In this document: one piece after another, positions 9,078 to 17,604 of the stretch
How the letters are laid out: each line of letters opens with the position of its first letter
Position numbering within the stretch: the stretch's first letter is position 1
Source: Pseudomonadota bacterium
GTDB taxonomy: Bacteria > Pseudomonadota > Gammaproteobacteria > Steroidobacterales > Steroidobacteraceae
Length of the DNA: 64,000 nucleotides
Direction: 5' to 3'
Assembly: GCA_025356075.1 (NCBI GenBank)
Contig: JANXUT010000058.1
Location: 1 to 64,000, forward strand
The notes under the pieces: generated by a model
Database searches by the model: none
Told to the model about the DNA's origin: nothing
What the model saw: only the letters and a program-made list of their open reading frames with translations
Program-made: the position numbers and the translations under genes

Positions 9078-9669
9078 CGCGCCGCTCGCCGGCCTCGTCC
9101 TCGCGGGCGGCATGAGCACGCGCATGCAGCGCGACAAGGCGGCGATCGAGCTTCGCGGCGAAACCCAGCTCGCGCGCGCGGTCGGGCTCCTCAGCGCCCT
9201 CGTCCCCGACACGTTCGTCTCCGTGCGCGAGGCGCAGCGCGCCGAGGCGACGCGCGCACGCTGGCCGCAGATCGTCGACCGGCTCGAGGGCGTCGGGCCC
9301 GCCGCCGGCATCCTCGCGGCCCTCGAGGCGCGTCCGGACCACGCCTGGCTCGTGGTCGCGGTCGACCTGCCGCTGCTCGATGCGGCGACGCTCGCGCGGC
9401 TGGTCGCGAAGCGGGACCCGGGCCGGCTCGCGACCGCGTACAGGAGCTCGGTCGACGGGCTGCCGGAGCCGCTGTGCGCGATCTGGGAGCCGGCGAGCCG
9501 CGCCCCGCTCGCCGCATTCATCGCCTCCGGCCGCAGCTGCCCGCGCAAGTTCCTGCTGACGAACGCCGCCGCGCTCCTCGAGCTCGCGGCGCCAGCGGCG
9601 CTCGCCAACATCAATACGCCCGCCGAACTCGCCGCCCTCCTCGCGGCTGAGCAGGGAGGCGCCGCGTGA
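9067..9669 (+). CDS. mobA: Molybdenum cofactor guanylyltransferase MobA
   Basis: A 200-residue nucleotidyltransferase that attaches GMP to Mo-molybdopterin, giving the bis-MGD form used by DMSO-reductase-type enzymes. The N-terminus shows the GTP-binding [14 protein letters not shown], in which the usual Gly of RMG-x-DK is replaced by Gln; DLP (VAVDLPLLD) supplies the metal-binding Asp. I chose the ATG at 9067, which removes nine unlikely N-terminal residues. Its presence implies a molybdoenzyme needing a dinucleotide cofactor elsewhere in the genome. It overlaps moaD by four bases. Confidence 0.9.
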   Translation: MAADAPLAGLVLAGGMSTRMQRDKAAIELRGETQLARAVGLLSALVPDTFVSVREAQRAEATRARWPQIVDRLEGVGPAAGILAALEARPDHAWLVVAVDLPLLDAATLARLVAKRDPGRLATAYRSSVDGLPEPLCAIWEPASRAPLAAFIASGRSCPRKFLLTNAAALLELAAPAALANINTPAELAALLAAEQGGAA

Positions 9670-9908
9670 GCGTCGTCGAGGTGCAGTACTACGCGGTGCT
9701 GCGCGAGCAGGCCGGGCGCAGCCACGAGCAGGTCACCACCGCGGCGCCCACGGTCGCCGCGCTCTACGAGGAACTGCGCACGCGGCACGGGCTGTCGCTC
9801 GGCCGCTCGCAGCTGAAAGTCGCGATCGACGGCGAGTTCGCCGACTGGCAGGCCGCGCTCGCCGATGGCGCGCGCGTCGTGTTCATCCCGCCAGTCGCGG
9901 GCGGCTGA
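9666..9908 (+). CDS. moaD: Molybdopterin synthase small subunit MoaD
   Basis: An 80-residue ubiquitin-fold sulfur carrier ending in the required Gly-Gly (FIPPVAGG). In the pathway its C-terminus is adenylylated by MoeB, converted to a thiocarboxylate and then used by MoaE to make molybdopterin. The GTG start at 9666 overlaps the mobA stop (GTGA). The next gene begins one base after its stop and encodes both its synthase partner and its activating enzyme as a single chain. Confidence 0.93.
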   Translation: MSVVEVQYYAVLREQAGRSHEQVTTAAPTVAALYEELRTRHGLSLGRSQLKVAIDGEFADWQAALADGARVVFIPPVAGG

Positions 9909-9909
9909 C

Positions 9910-11463
9910 ATGGCGCGCTTCGAGTTCAGCGATCGCCCGCTCGAGGTCGGGAGCCTGCACGAGTCGCTCGCGGACCCGAGCTCCGGCGGCTTCGCAAGCT
10001 TCGAGGGCTGGGTGCGCGACTACAACGAGGGCCGCTCCGTCGCGAGGCTCGAGTACGAGGCGTACGCGGAGCTCGCCGTCAAGGAGGGCGAGCGGATCGT
10101 GGACGAGGCGATCGCGCGCTTTGGCGTGCGCGGCGCCCGCTGCGTCCACCGGGTCGGCGCGCTCGGACTCGGCGAGCTGGCGGTGTGGGTGGGCGTCGCG
10201 AGCACACATCGCGGCGAGGCGTTCGCGGCGTGCCGCTACATCATCGACGAGGTGAAGCACCGCGTCCCGATCTGGAAGAAGGAGTACTACACGGACGGCG
10301 ACTCCGGCTGGGTGAACTGCGAGCGCTGCGCGGCGCCGGCGGGGGCGCACGACCCTTCCGGGCACGACGGCCACGCGCACGCGACGGCCGGGACGGTGGC
10401 GGCGCCGCGGCCGGATTATTCGCGCCAGACGGCGCTCGCTGAAGTCGGCGACGCCGGCCAGGCGCGCTTGCGCGCGGCGCGCGTGCTCGTGATCGGCGCC
10501 GGTGGCCTCGGTGCGCCCGTCCTTGGCTACCTCGCCGGCGCCGGCGTCGGCACGATCGGCATCATGGACGGGGACGTGCTCGAGCCCTCGAATCTGCACC
10601 GCCAGACGCTCTACGCGCTCGCCGATGTCGGCAGGCCCAAGGCGCTCCTTGCCGCGGAGCGCCTGCGGGCGCTCAACCCCGAGGTCGACGTGCGCCCGTA
10701 CGTCGCGCGCGCGGCCGAGGGCAACCTCGCCGCCACCGCGGCGGGCTACGGGATCCTGGTCGACTGCAGCGACAACTTCTCCACCCGTTTCCTCGTCAGC
10801 GACGTCGCGGTCAAGCTCGGCCTGAGCGCGGTGCTCGCGAGCGTCTACCAGTACGAGGGCCAGCTGCAGGTCGTGAAACCGGGCGGCGTGTGCCTTCGGT
10901 GCCTGTGGCCCGATGCGACCGCCGATGGCCTCGTCGCGAACTGCGCCGAGGCGGGCGTCTTGGGACCCGTGCCGGGCGCGCTCGGCAGCCTGCAGGCGCT
11001 CGAGGTCATCAAGCTCATCCTGGGGCTCCCGACGCCCGCCGCCGATGCGCTCCTGCTGGTGGACCTGCGCACGCTCGAGACGCGCAGGATCGGGGCCAAG
11101 CGCGCGGCGGAGTGCGCGGGCGCGCACTGCGCCCGGTTGCCGGGCCCGGCGTCCGCCGATGACCTCGAGCTTCCCGTCGCCCTGCTCGCCCGGGCCTCGG
11201 CCGAGGGCTACACGGTCATCGACGTGCGCGACGCGCGCGAGCGGGCGCAGACACCGGCACCGGGTCCGCACCGCCACGTGCCGTTCGACCGGCTGCTCGA
11301 TGAGCCGACCCAGCTTGCGGCCTCGGGGCGCTACCTGATTCTCTGCGCACGCGGCCAGCGTTCGAAGGCCGCCGCGGCGGCGCTCAGGCGCGCCGGCATC
11401 GCCGGCGCCTGGTCACTGCGGGGCGGACTCGCGGCGGTCGCGGCGGGTACGAAGCCCGTCTGA
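9910..11463 (+). CDS. MoaE-MoeB-rhodanese trifunctional fusion
   Basis: A 517-residue fusion. Residues 1-140 are MoaE, the molybdopterin synthase large subunit, with WVRDYNEG, LEYEAY and lysines 116 and 123 in VKHRVPIWKK. Residues 170-400 are a ThiF/MoeB-type E1 enzyme with GAGGLG (196-201), Asp220/222, NLHRQ (Arg231), Lys244, DCSDN (285-289), a CxxC zinc half-site (328/331) and a second pair, Cys402/407, spaced CX4C. Residues 430-515 are a rhodanese domain with the active-site loop CARGQRS (Cys479). The linker at 137-158 holds CxxC and four His. One chain can thus activate MoaD, possibly deliver sulfur and use the thiocarboxylate. The ATG is at 9910. The frame runs cleanly through all domains. 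Confidence 0.93.
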   Translation: MARFEFSDRPLEVGSLHESLADPSSGGFASFEGWVRDYNEGRSVARLEYEAYAELAVKEGERIVDEAIARFGVRGARCVHRVGALGLGELAVWVGVASTHRGEAFAACRYIIDEVKHRVPIWKKEYYTDGDSGWVNCERCAAPAGAHDPSGHDGHAHATAGTVAAPRPDYSRQTALAEVGDAGQARLRAARVLVIGAGGLGAPVLGYLAGAGVGTIGIMDGDVLEPSNLHRQTLYALADVGRPKALLAAERLRALNPEVDVRPYVARAAEGNLAATAAGYGILVDCSDNFSTRFLVSDVAVKLGLSAVLASVYQYEGQLQVVKPGGVCLRCLWPDATADGLVANCAEAGVLGPVPGALGSLQALEVIKLILGLPTPAADALLLVDLRTLETRRIGAKRAAECAGAHCARLPGPASADDLELPVALLARASAEGYTVIDVRDARERAQTPAPGPHRHVPFDRLLDEPTQLAASGRYLILCARGQRSKAAAAALRRAGIAGAWSLRGGLAAVAAGTKPV

Positions 11464-11485
11464 GGGCGCGCTCGCCGTCGCGCGC

Positions 11486-12772
11486 TCAACCCGGGCGGAC
11501 CTGGCCGCTGCCGCGCACGAGGTACTTGTAGCTCGTCAGTTGCTCGAGGCCCACCGGCCCGCGCGCGTGGAACTTGTCGGTCGATATGCCGATCTCCGCG
11601 CCCATGCCGAACTCCCCGCCGTCCGCGAACTGCGTCGAGGCGTTGTGCAGCACGATGGCGCTGTCGACGCGCGCGAGGAATCGCTCCGCGCGCGCGGCAT
11701 CGCCGGTGACGATCGCCTCGGTGTGCGCCGAGCCGTAGCGGGCGATGTGCTCGACGGCCCCGTCGACGCCATCGACGAGACGTGCCGCGATGATCGCATC
11801 GAGGTACTCCGTGCCCCAGTCCGCCTCGCTCGCAGGCACGACGCGCGGATCTGCAGCGCACGCAGCCGGATCGCCGCGCACCTCGCAGCCCGCATCGAGG
11901 AGCGCGCCGAGGAGCGCCGGCAGGAACCCGGCCGGCGCCTCCCGGTCGAGCAGCAGCGTCTCGGCCGCGCCGCACACGCCGGTGCGCCTCAGTTTCGCGT
12001 TCAGCACGATCTCCCGCGCCATGCCGAGGTCCGCGGCGCGATCGACGTAGACGTGGCAATTGCCGTCGAGGTGGCCGATGACCGGGACCCGCGCCTCGCG
12101 TTTGACGCGCTCGGTGAGGCTGCGCCCGCCGCGCGGCACGATGACATCGATGTAGCCGGTCATCTCGCCGAGCAGGTAGCCGACCGCATCCCGGTCGGTC
12201 GTCCGCACGAGTGCGATCGCCGCGCTGGGTAGCCCCGCCGCCGCGAGCCCCGCCTCGAGGCAGCGGTGGATCGCGCGGTTCGAGCGGACGGCTTCCGAAC
12301 CCCCGCGCAGGATCACGGCGTTGCCGGACTTAAGGCACAACCCGCCCGCATCGGCGGTCACGTTCGGGCGGCTCTCGAAGATGATGCCGACGACGCCGAG
12401 CGGCACCCGCACGCGCTCGATCCGAAGGCCGTTCGGTCGCGTGAAGTCAGCCAGCACCGCCCCGATCGGGTCCTCGAGCAAGGCGATCGCCTCGAGGCCC
12501 GCCGCCATCGCCTCGATCCTCGCGGGATCGAGCGCGAGGCGATCGAGGAGCGCGCCGCCGACGCCCTTGGCGCGCGCCGCCTCAAGGTCAGCGGCGTTGG
12601 CGGCGAGGATCGAATCAAGCGAGGCGCGCAGCGCCGCGGCCGCCGCGCCGAGCGCCCGGTCCTTCGTCGCGCGCGGCGTCGCGGCGAGCACTTTGGCGGC
12701 CGCGCGCGCGCCCCGGCCGAGCGCGTCCATCGTCGCGGCGAGCTCGGCCGAGGCGACCCGTTGGCCGGTCAT
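11486..12772 (-). CDS. proA: Gamma-glutamyl phosphate reductase ProA
   Basis: A 428-residue NADPH-dependent aldehyde dehydrogenase superfamily enzyme for the second step of proline synthesis. The catalytic Cys is in [13 protein letters not shown]. Other ProA signatures are [25 protein letters not shown] and the C-terminal [17 protein letters not shown]. The ATG at 12772 overlaps the proB stop (ATGA), so the pair is translationally coupled. Its 3' end converges on the Moco operon, leaving a 22-bp gap. Confidence 0.97.
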   Translation of the reverse strand: MTGQRVASAELAATMDALGRGARAAAKVLAATPRATKDRALGAAAAALRASLDSILAANAADLEAARAKGVGGALLDRLALDPARIEAMAAGLEAIALLEDPIGAVLADFTRPNGLRIERVRVPLGVVGIIFESRPNVTADAGGLCLKSGNAVILRGGSEAVRSNRAIHRCLEAGLAAAGLPSAAIALVRTTDRDAVGYLLGEMTGYIDVIVPRGGRSLTERVKREARVPVIGHLDGNCHVYVDRAADLGMAREIVLNAKLRRTGVCGAAETLLLDREAPAGFLPALLGALLDAGCEVRGDPAACAADPRVVPASEADWGTEYLDAIIAARLVDGVDGAVEHIARYGSAHTEAIVTGDAARAERFLARVDSAIVLHNASTQFADGGEFGMGAEIGISTDKFHARGPVGLEQLTSYKYLVRGSGQVRPG

Positions 12773-13926
12773 TCGCTCACCTTCGGCGCGCGCAGCATGA
12801 CGAGATCGTCGCGGTGCACGAGTTCGTCCCGGCCGCGGTAGCCGACGAGCGCCTCGATCTCGGCGCTGCGCCGCCCCGCGATGAGGGCGGCATCGCCCGA
12901 GGAATACGCCGCGAGCCCGCGCGCGAGCTCGCGCCCGGAGGCAATGATGCTGACCGTGTCGCCGCGCTCGAAGCGCCCGGCGACGCGCGTGACGCCGGCG
13001 GGCAGCAGGCTCTTGCCGCGGGCGAGCGCCTGGGCGGCGCCCGAATCGATGGTGAGCCGGCCGCGGGGCTTCAGGGTGCCGGCGATCCACTGCTTGCGCA
13101 CCGCGACCGGGCTCGCCTCGGCGATGAACCAGGTGCAGGCCGCGCCGCTCTCCACCGCCTTCAGCGGGTTCAGGCGATGGCCGCTCGCGATGCACAGGCT
13201 CGACCCCGCCGCGAGCGCAATCTGCGCGGCCGCGACCTTGGTCCGCATGCCGCCCGAGCCGACCCCCGAACTCGGGCCGGTGGCCATCGCCTCAAGCTCC
13301 GGCGTGATCTCGCGGACCTCCGGGATCAGCGTCGCGCGCGTGTCGCGGCCGGGGTCGGCCGTATAGAGCCCGTCAACGTCGCTCAAGAGGACGAGGCACT
13401 CCGCGCTCGCCATCTGCGCGACCCGCGCCGCGAGGCGGTCGTTGTCGCCGTAGCGGATCTCCGCCGTCGCGACCGTGTCGTTCTCGTTGATGACGGGTAT
13501 GGCGCCGAGCGACAGGAGCGTATTCAGGGTCGCGCGGGCATTGAGGTAGCGCTGGCGCTCCTCGGTATCCTCGAACGTCAGCAGCACCTGGGCGACCGCG
13601 AGGTCGCGCGCCTCGAGGACCTCCTGCCAGGCGTGGGCGAGCCGGATCTGCCCGACCGCCGCGGCGGCCTGGCTCTCCTCGAGCCTGAGACGGTGGCTGC
13701 CGAGGCCGAGGTGGCGGCGCCCCATCGCGATGGCGCCGGAGCTCACGACGATGACCTGCTGGCCGCGGCGAGCCGCCCGCGCGAGGTCATCGGCCAGGCT
13801 CTCGAGCCAGCTGCGGTTGAGGCGCCCGCTCGCCGCTTCGACCAGGAGCGCCGACCCGACCTTGACGACGATGCGCCGTGCGTCGCGGAGGTGGCGGGCG
13901 CGCGCTCTGAATTCTGCTGAGGACAT
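12769..13926 (-). CDS. proB: Glutamate 5-kinase ProB with PUA domain
   Basis: A 385-residue kinase for the first committed step of proline synthesis, normally feedback-inhibited by proline. The amino-acid kinase domain shows [25 protein letters not shown] and [18 protein letters not shown] is the Lys-containing nucleotide site. A PUA domain follows from about residue 285 ([13 protein letters not shown]). I use the ATG at 13926 (MSSAEFR); an in-frame TTG at 13935 would add three residues. Neither start has a strong ribosome-binding site. Confidence 0.95.
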   Translation of the reverse strand: MSSAEFRARARHLRDARRIVVKVGSALLVEAASGRLNRSWLESLADDLARAARRGQQVIVVSSGAIAMGRRHLGLGSHRLRLEESQAAAAVGQIRLAHAWQEVLEARDLAVAQVLLTFEDTEERQRYLNARATLNTLLSLGAIPVINENDTVATAEIRYGDNDRLAARVAQMASAECLVLLSDVDGLYTADPGRDTRATLIPEVREITPELEAMATGPSSGVGSGGMRTKVAAAQIALAAGSSLCIASGHRLNPLKAVESGAACTWFIAEASPVAVRKQWIAGTLKPRGRLTIDSGAAQALARGKSLLPAGVTRVAGRFERGDTVSIIASGRELARGLAAYSSGDAALIAGRRSAEIEALVGYRGRDELVHRDDLVMLRAPKVSE

Positions 13927-13969
13927 GGGAGGCAAGTCGCGTGGCGAGGGGCCGCACGCTTCCGAACGG

Positions 13970-13975
13970 ACTATA
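13970..13975 (-). promoter_or_regulatory. Possible -10 element of proBA
   Basis: Read on the minus strand, TATAGT lies about 44 bases upstream of the proB ATG and would place a transcript start near 13963. No good -35 match sits 16-18 bases further upstream, so this is only a tentative promoter. Confidence 0.3.
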
Positions 13976-14008
13976 CCGGGAAGCGCGCCGCGCCGCGCGC
14001 TGCGCCGT

Positions 14009-14037
14009 TTGCCTGCGGCTATCCGAACCCATACACT
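14009..14037 (+). promoter_or_regulatory. Sigma-70-like promoter for the acidic-tailed protein
   Basis: TTGCCT at 14009-14014 and TACACT at 14032-14037 are separated by exactly 17 bases. This predicts a transcript start near 14044, about 68 bases ahead of the GTG at 14112. It supports that internal start over the longer open frame beginning at 13941, which would start upstream of the promoter. Confidence 0.5.
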
Positions 14038-14111
14038 TCTTCGAGTCTATGGGCGTGCGCTTTAGGCCCTCGGACTACCGTCCAACGATCCGTGACCTGA
14101 GGGTTGAGCCC

Positions 14112-14441
14112 GTGGGCAGAGAGTACGAACCGGTTGCCGGCAAGTGGTTTCGCGATCTCGAGGAGGAAGAGTCGTTCCTGGTGCTGTCCGTCGACGAGGA
14201 CCAGGAGCTGGTCGAGATCCAGCATCTCGATGGCGACATCGAGGAGATCGACCTCGATGCGTGGGCGGAGATGGACGTCGAGCCCGCCGAGGAGCCCGAG
14301 GGTTGGTCGGGATCCAGTGATGACGAGGACGACGACGAGGAGTGGGAGGAAGACGACGAGGACGATGACGATTGGGACGATGATGACGACGATGAGGACG
14401 ATGAGGACGATGACGAGGAGCGTGACCGCGACGACTACTGA
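14112..14441 (+). CDS. Small protein with a long Asp/Glu tail (DUF6763-like)
   Basis: A 109-residue protein of two parts. The first ~60 residues (GREYEPVAGKWFRDLEEEE, then LVEIQHLDGDIEEIDLDAW) resemble a small beta-rich domain common in gammaproteobacteria and, from memory, annotated as DUF6763. The last ~45 residues are almost entirely Asp and Glu with a few Trp, far longer than the domain needs. The GTG start at 14112 has GAGGG at 14099-14103 and a promoter match upstream. The function is unknown; such tails often mimic nucleic acid or bind cations. It stands alone between proBA and a response regulator. Confidence 0.75.
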   Translation: MGREYEPVAGKWFRDLEEEESFLVLSVDEDQELVEIQHLDGDIEEIDLDAWAEMDVEPAEEPEGWSGSSDDEDDDEEWEEDDEDDDDWDDDDDDEDDEDDDEERDRDDY

Positions 14442-14527
14442 GTCGGCGGGCGCCGCGCGCCGCAACGGCTGGCGCGAGGCCGCGCTACCCGGGCCCGCTG
14501 TCGCGGTCGACCCGGCCGGACGCTAAC

Positions 14528-14540
14528 GAGAATCATTCCC
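14528..14540. promoter_or_regulatory. Fur-box-like sequence upstream of the regulator/mbfA pair
   Basis: GAGAATCATTCCC matches 10 of 13 positions of the core GATAATCATTATC of the Fur consensus. It lies about 115 bases upstream of the orphan response regulator, which precedes an iron-exporter-type gene on the same strand. In so GC-rich a region the match is noticeable, but the right half-site is poor, so Fur control is only a hypothesis. Confidence 0.3.
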
Positions 14541-14655
14541 GATCGCGCGGCGGTCGCGCCGCTCGATTATTCCACCGCCCCGCGCCACACTCCCCTGCCA
14601 GCCCCGGCCCGAGCCACGCGAGCCTGGCGCGTGCTGTTCCCTCCTGGAGGCCGCG

Positions 14656-15273
14656 ATGTCCAACCATCCTGCCGCCGTCTTCGTGGTCGAGGACGATGCA
14701 TCCGTCCGCGCCTCGCTACGCACCGCGCTCATCGCCGCCGGGCTCAACGTCGAGACCTTCGGCTCGGCTGCCGAATTCCTCGCGGCCTTCGAGCCGGACC
14801 GCGCCGGGTGCCTCGTGCTCGACATCAGGCTCGCCGGCATGACGGGACCTGAGCTGCAGATGCGACTCGACGAGCGGCGGGCGATCGTGCCGATCCTGTT
14901 CCTGACCGGCCACGGCGATGTCGTGCTCGCGGTGGAGGCGATGCAGCGCGGCGCCGTCGACTTCATCCAGCATCCATTTCGCGATTGTGACTTCATCGAG
15001 CGCGTCGGCCTCGCGCTCGAACGCGACCGGAGCAACCGTGCGGCGCTTGCAGCGCCGGCGGCGATTCGCGAACGCATAGAGCGCCTGAGCGCGACCGACC
15101 GGGAGGTGCTCGAGCGCCTCGCTCTGGGCGAGAGCGAAGCGCTGATCGCGCGCGAACTCGGCCAGAGCCTGCGCGCGGTTGAGATCGTGTGCGCGCAGCT
15201 GATGGAGAAGCTGTGCGCCTGCTCGCGCGGCCACCTCGCGCGGCTCGCGGCCGAGGCGGCCAAGCCCCACTGA
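14656..15273 (+). CDS. Orphan FixJ/LuxR-type response regulator, atypical receiver
   Basis: A 205-residue regulator with an N-terminal receiver domain (acidic pocket E12/D13/D14, phospho-acceptor Asp56 in LVLDIRL, Thr84) and a C-terminal LuxR-type helix-turn-helix (LSATDREVLERLALGES to about residue 200). The near-invariant Lys of the receiver, normally in a K-P motif, is His106 (FIQHPF). The DNA-binding helix is also divergent, with Cys and Glu where FixJ relatives have polar or basic residues. No histidine kinase gene is nearby. The ATG follows TGGAGG at 14645-14650. The mbfA-like gene begins 50 bases downstream on the same strand, so the two may be co-transcribed. Confidence 0.85.
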   Translation: MSNHPAAVFVVEDDASVRASLRTALIAAGLNVETFGSAAEFLAAFEPDRAGCLVLDIRLAGMTGPELQMRLDERRAIVPILFLTGHGDVVLAVEAMQRGAVDFIQHPFRDCDFIERVGLALERDRSNRAALAAPAAIRERIERLSATDREVLERLALGESEALIARELGQSLRAVEIVCAQLMEKLCACSRGHLARLAAEAAKPH

Positions 15274-15323
15274 TTCACGAGCGGTCGCGCACCTGGGCGC
15301 CGCCACGACGAGGTCCACCGACG

Positions 15324-16385
15324 ATGACCGATCCCACCCCGCCCACCGCCGCACGCATCGCTGAACTTCGCGATAGCTGGTTTCACGAGGTCGAATCCGC
15401 CTGGCTCTACCGGCGCCTCGCCGCGACGGAAGGGGAAGCGCGCAAGCAACAACTCTTCACCTCGCTCGCGAACGCCGCGGCGGAGCAGGCCGAGACGTGG
15501 GCCAAGCAGATTCCGGGCGGCGCGCCGCGCTTCGTCCCGAGCGTGCGCGCGCGGGTGGTCGCGCGCCTCATGGAGTGGCTGGGACCGAAGCGCGTCCGCA
15601 GCGCCCTCATCGCGCTCAAGCTCCGCGGCCTCTCGGTCTACAACGCACCGGCTTCGGTCGGCCATGCGATGCCGACCTCGGTCGAGGAAGTGGGCCGCAG
15701 CCATCGTGGCGTCGGCGGCGGCAACCTGCGCGCGGCGGTGTTCGGGGTCAACGACGGACTCCTCTCCAACGCGAGCCTGATACTCGGCGTCGCCGGCGCC
15801 GGCGTCGATGCGCACTACGTGCTGACGAGCGGCGTCGCCGGCCTCCTCGCCGGGGCGCTGTCGATGGCGGCCGGTGAGTACGTCTCGGTCCGCTCGCAGC
15901 GCGAGATGTTCGAGTACCAGATCGCGCTCGAGGCCGAGGAGCTCGAGGAATACCCGGAGGAGGAAGCGGAGGAACTCGCGCTCATCTACGCGGCCCGCGG
16001 CATGGAAATCGGCGCAGCGCGTACGCTCGCGCACACCCTGATCAAGGATCCGAAGCACGCGCTCGATGTGCTCGCGCGCGAGGAGCTTGGCTTGAATCCC
16101 GATGACTTGGGCTCGCCGTGGGGCGCCGCCAGCTTCTCGTTCGTGTCCTTCGCGCTCGGGGCGCTCCTGCCGCTGACGCCGTTCATCGCCGGCGCCGCGC
16201 TCATGGCAGGCACGATCGCCTCGGCGACGGTGACGCTCGTGGCGCTATTCGGGGTCGGGCTCGCGCTCAGCCTCTTCACCGGGCGAAATGCCCTGCGCGG
16301 CGGCTTTCGCATGGTGGCCATCGGGCTCCTCGCCGGCGGCGCGACGTTCCTGATCGGCCGGGCGCTCGGCGCGGTGATCGGCTGA
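15324..16385 (+). CDS. mbfA: Ferritin-like/VIT1 fusion iron transporter (MbfA-like)
   Basis: A 353-residue fusion. Residues ~10-65 form a rubrerythrin/ferritin-like helical segment (HEVESAWLYRRLA, AAAEQAETWAKQI). Residues ~120-353 are a CCC1/VIT1 membrane domain with GVNDGLLSNASLILGV, AGALSMAAGEYVSVRSQ and several C-terminal helices. MbfA of rhizobia has this layout and exports iron under high iron or peroxide stress. Here the expected E-x-x-H of the second helix reads E-Q-A-E (residues 54-57), so iron sensing may differ. The ATG is at 15324. The next gene converges from the other strand. Confidence 0.88.
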   Translation: MTDPTPPTAARIAELRDSWFHEVESAWLYRRLAATEGEARKQQLFTSLANAAAEQAETWAKQIPGGAPRFVPSVRARVVARLMEWLGPKRVRSALIALKLRGLSVYNAPASVGHAMPTSVEEVGRSHRGVGGGNLRAAVFGVNDGLLSNASLILGVAGAGVDAHYVLTSGVAGLLAGALSMAAGEYVSVRSQREMFEYQIALEAEELEEYPEEEAEELALIYAARGMEIGAARTLAHTLIKDPKHALDVLAREELGLNPDDLGSPWGAASFSFVSFALGALLPLTPFIAGAALMAGTIASATVTLVALFGVGLALSLFTGRNALRGGFRMVAIGLLAGGATFLIGRALGAVIG

Positions 16386-16393
16386 CGCTTGGC

Positions 16394-17344
16394 TCAAAGC
16401 TCCGCGCGCGGATCGAAGGGCAGCTCGGCGCCCAGCTGCTCGTAGAGCTCGCGCGCCCGCGGCGTGTCGGCCGGCGGCAGCACGATCTTGAGGCTGACGT
16501 ACTGATCGCCCGGCGGGTCGCCCGGCAGGCCCCGGGCGCGGAGCCGCATGCGCTGGCCGGAGCGCGCCCCGGCCGGGATCCGCAGCTCAACCGCGCCGCC
16601 GAGCGTCGGCGTCGACACCGTCGCCCCGAGCGCCGCTTCCCACGGCGCGACCGGGAGCTCGAGCGTCACGTCACGCCCCTCGACCTTGTAGAGGCGGTGC
16701 GGCACGAGGTGTACCTCGAGCAGCAGGTCGCCCGCGGCACCGTTGCCGGCGCTGCCCTGCCCGGCGAGGCGGATCACCTGGCCGGCCGTGACGCCGGCCG
16801 GAATCTGTACCTTGAGCGCCCGCTCCCGGAGGGCGAGTTCGCCGTCGGTCCCAAGCTCCGGGTGCTGCAGCGAGATCTGGCGACTCGAGCCGGTGAAGGC
16901 CTCCTCGAGCGTCAGGTCGATGCGGGCGCGGTGATCCTCGCCGCGCGCGCGAAAACCCTGGCCGTGGCCGGCCCCGCCGCCCTCGAACGGCCCTTCGGCG
17001 CCGAACAGGCTCGAGAAGAAGTCGCTGAAGCCAGGGTCACCCGCCTGGGCGCGCCGGCCGCGCGGCCGGGGACCTGACTCGAAGTTGTGGCTCCAGTCGG
17101 GCGGGCGCCTGAACTGCTGGCCGCCGCGGTAGTCGCTGCCGAGCTGGTCGTAGGCCGCGCGCTTCTCCGGGTCCTTCAGCACTTCGTAGGCTTCCTGGAC
17201 TTCCTTGAAGCGCGCCTCCGCGTTCTTCTCCTTGCTAACGTCCGGGTGGAAGCGTCGCGCGAGCTTGCGGTAGGAGCGCTTGAGCGCCTCGGGCGTGACC
17301 GTCCGGGGGATTTCGAGGATCTTGTAGTAGTCGCGGTATTCCAT
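16394..17344 (-). CDS. cbpA: Curved DNA-binding protein CbpA / DnaJ-class co-chaperone
   Basis: A 316-residue DnaJ-type protein. The J domain (residues 1-70) carries the HPD motif that stimulates DnaK. A Gly/Arg-rich linker follows, then the two beta-rich C-terminal substrate-binding domains (ITLEEAFTG-like segment at about 145, ending FDPRAEL). There is no Cys-rich zinc domain, which separates it from DnaJ and fits CbpA. CbpM, its usual neighbour and inhibitor, is absent. A sigma-32-like promoter lies just upstream. The start codon is the ATG at 17344. Confidence 0.92.
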   Translation of the reverse strand: MEYRDYYKILEIPRTVTPEALKRSYRKLARRFHPDVSKEKNAEARFKEVQEAYEVLKDPEKRAAYDQLGSDYRGGQQFRRPPDWSHNFESGPRPRGRRAQAGDPGFSDFFSSLFGAEGPFEGGGAGHGQGFRARGEDHRARIDLTLEEAFTGSSRQISLQHPELGTDGELALRERALKVQIPAGVTAGQVIRLAGQGSAGNGAAGDLLLEVHLVPHRLYKVEGRDVTLELPVAPWEAALGATVSTPTLGGAVELRIPAGARSGQRMRLRARGLPGDPPGDQYVSLKIVLPPADTPRARELYEQLGAELPFDPRAEL

Positions 17345-17385
17345 TGGGATCTGAACTCGGCGGAGTCGCGGCGTTGCGTCCTGAG

Positions 17386-17412
17386 GTGGGGCCTGGCGGG
17401 GAGATTCTCAAC
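17386..17412 (-). promoter_or_regulatory. Sigma-32-like heat-shock promoter of cbpA
   Basis: On the minus strand GTTGAG, a 15-base spacer and CCCCAC resemble the RpoH consensus CTTGAA ... CCCCAT. The predicted start near 17378 would leave a ~34-base leader. A J-domain co-chaperone is a sensible heat-shock target, and a better match of the same type precedes htpX in this window. Confidence 0.45.
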
Positions 17413-17604
17413 CCCTCCGTCGCGGCCGTACAGCCACCGCGCGCCGGGGGGCCTGCGGTGACACTTAGGCGTTCAAGCGCGTGCGAGCGCAAGCCTCGGC
17501 CGACCGCGCGCAGCATTAACGGCGCTTCATGCAGCGCGGCGGGCGCGCTGGCCGCGCTTCCCCCCGGGCGGTATGCTTCGCGTTTAATTTCTGGCGACGC
17601 CCGG

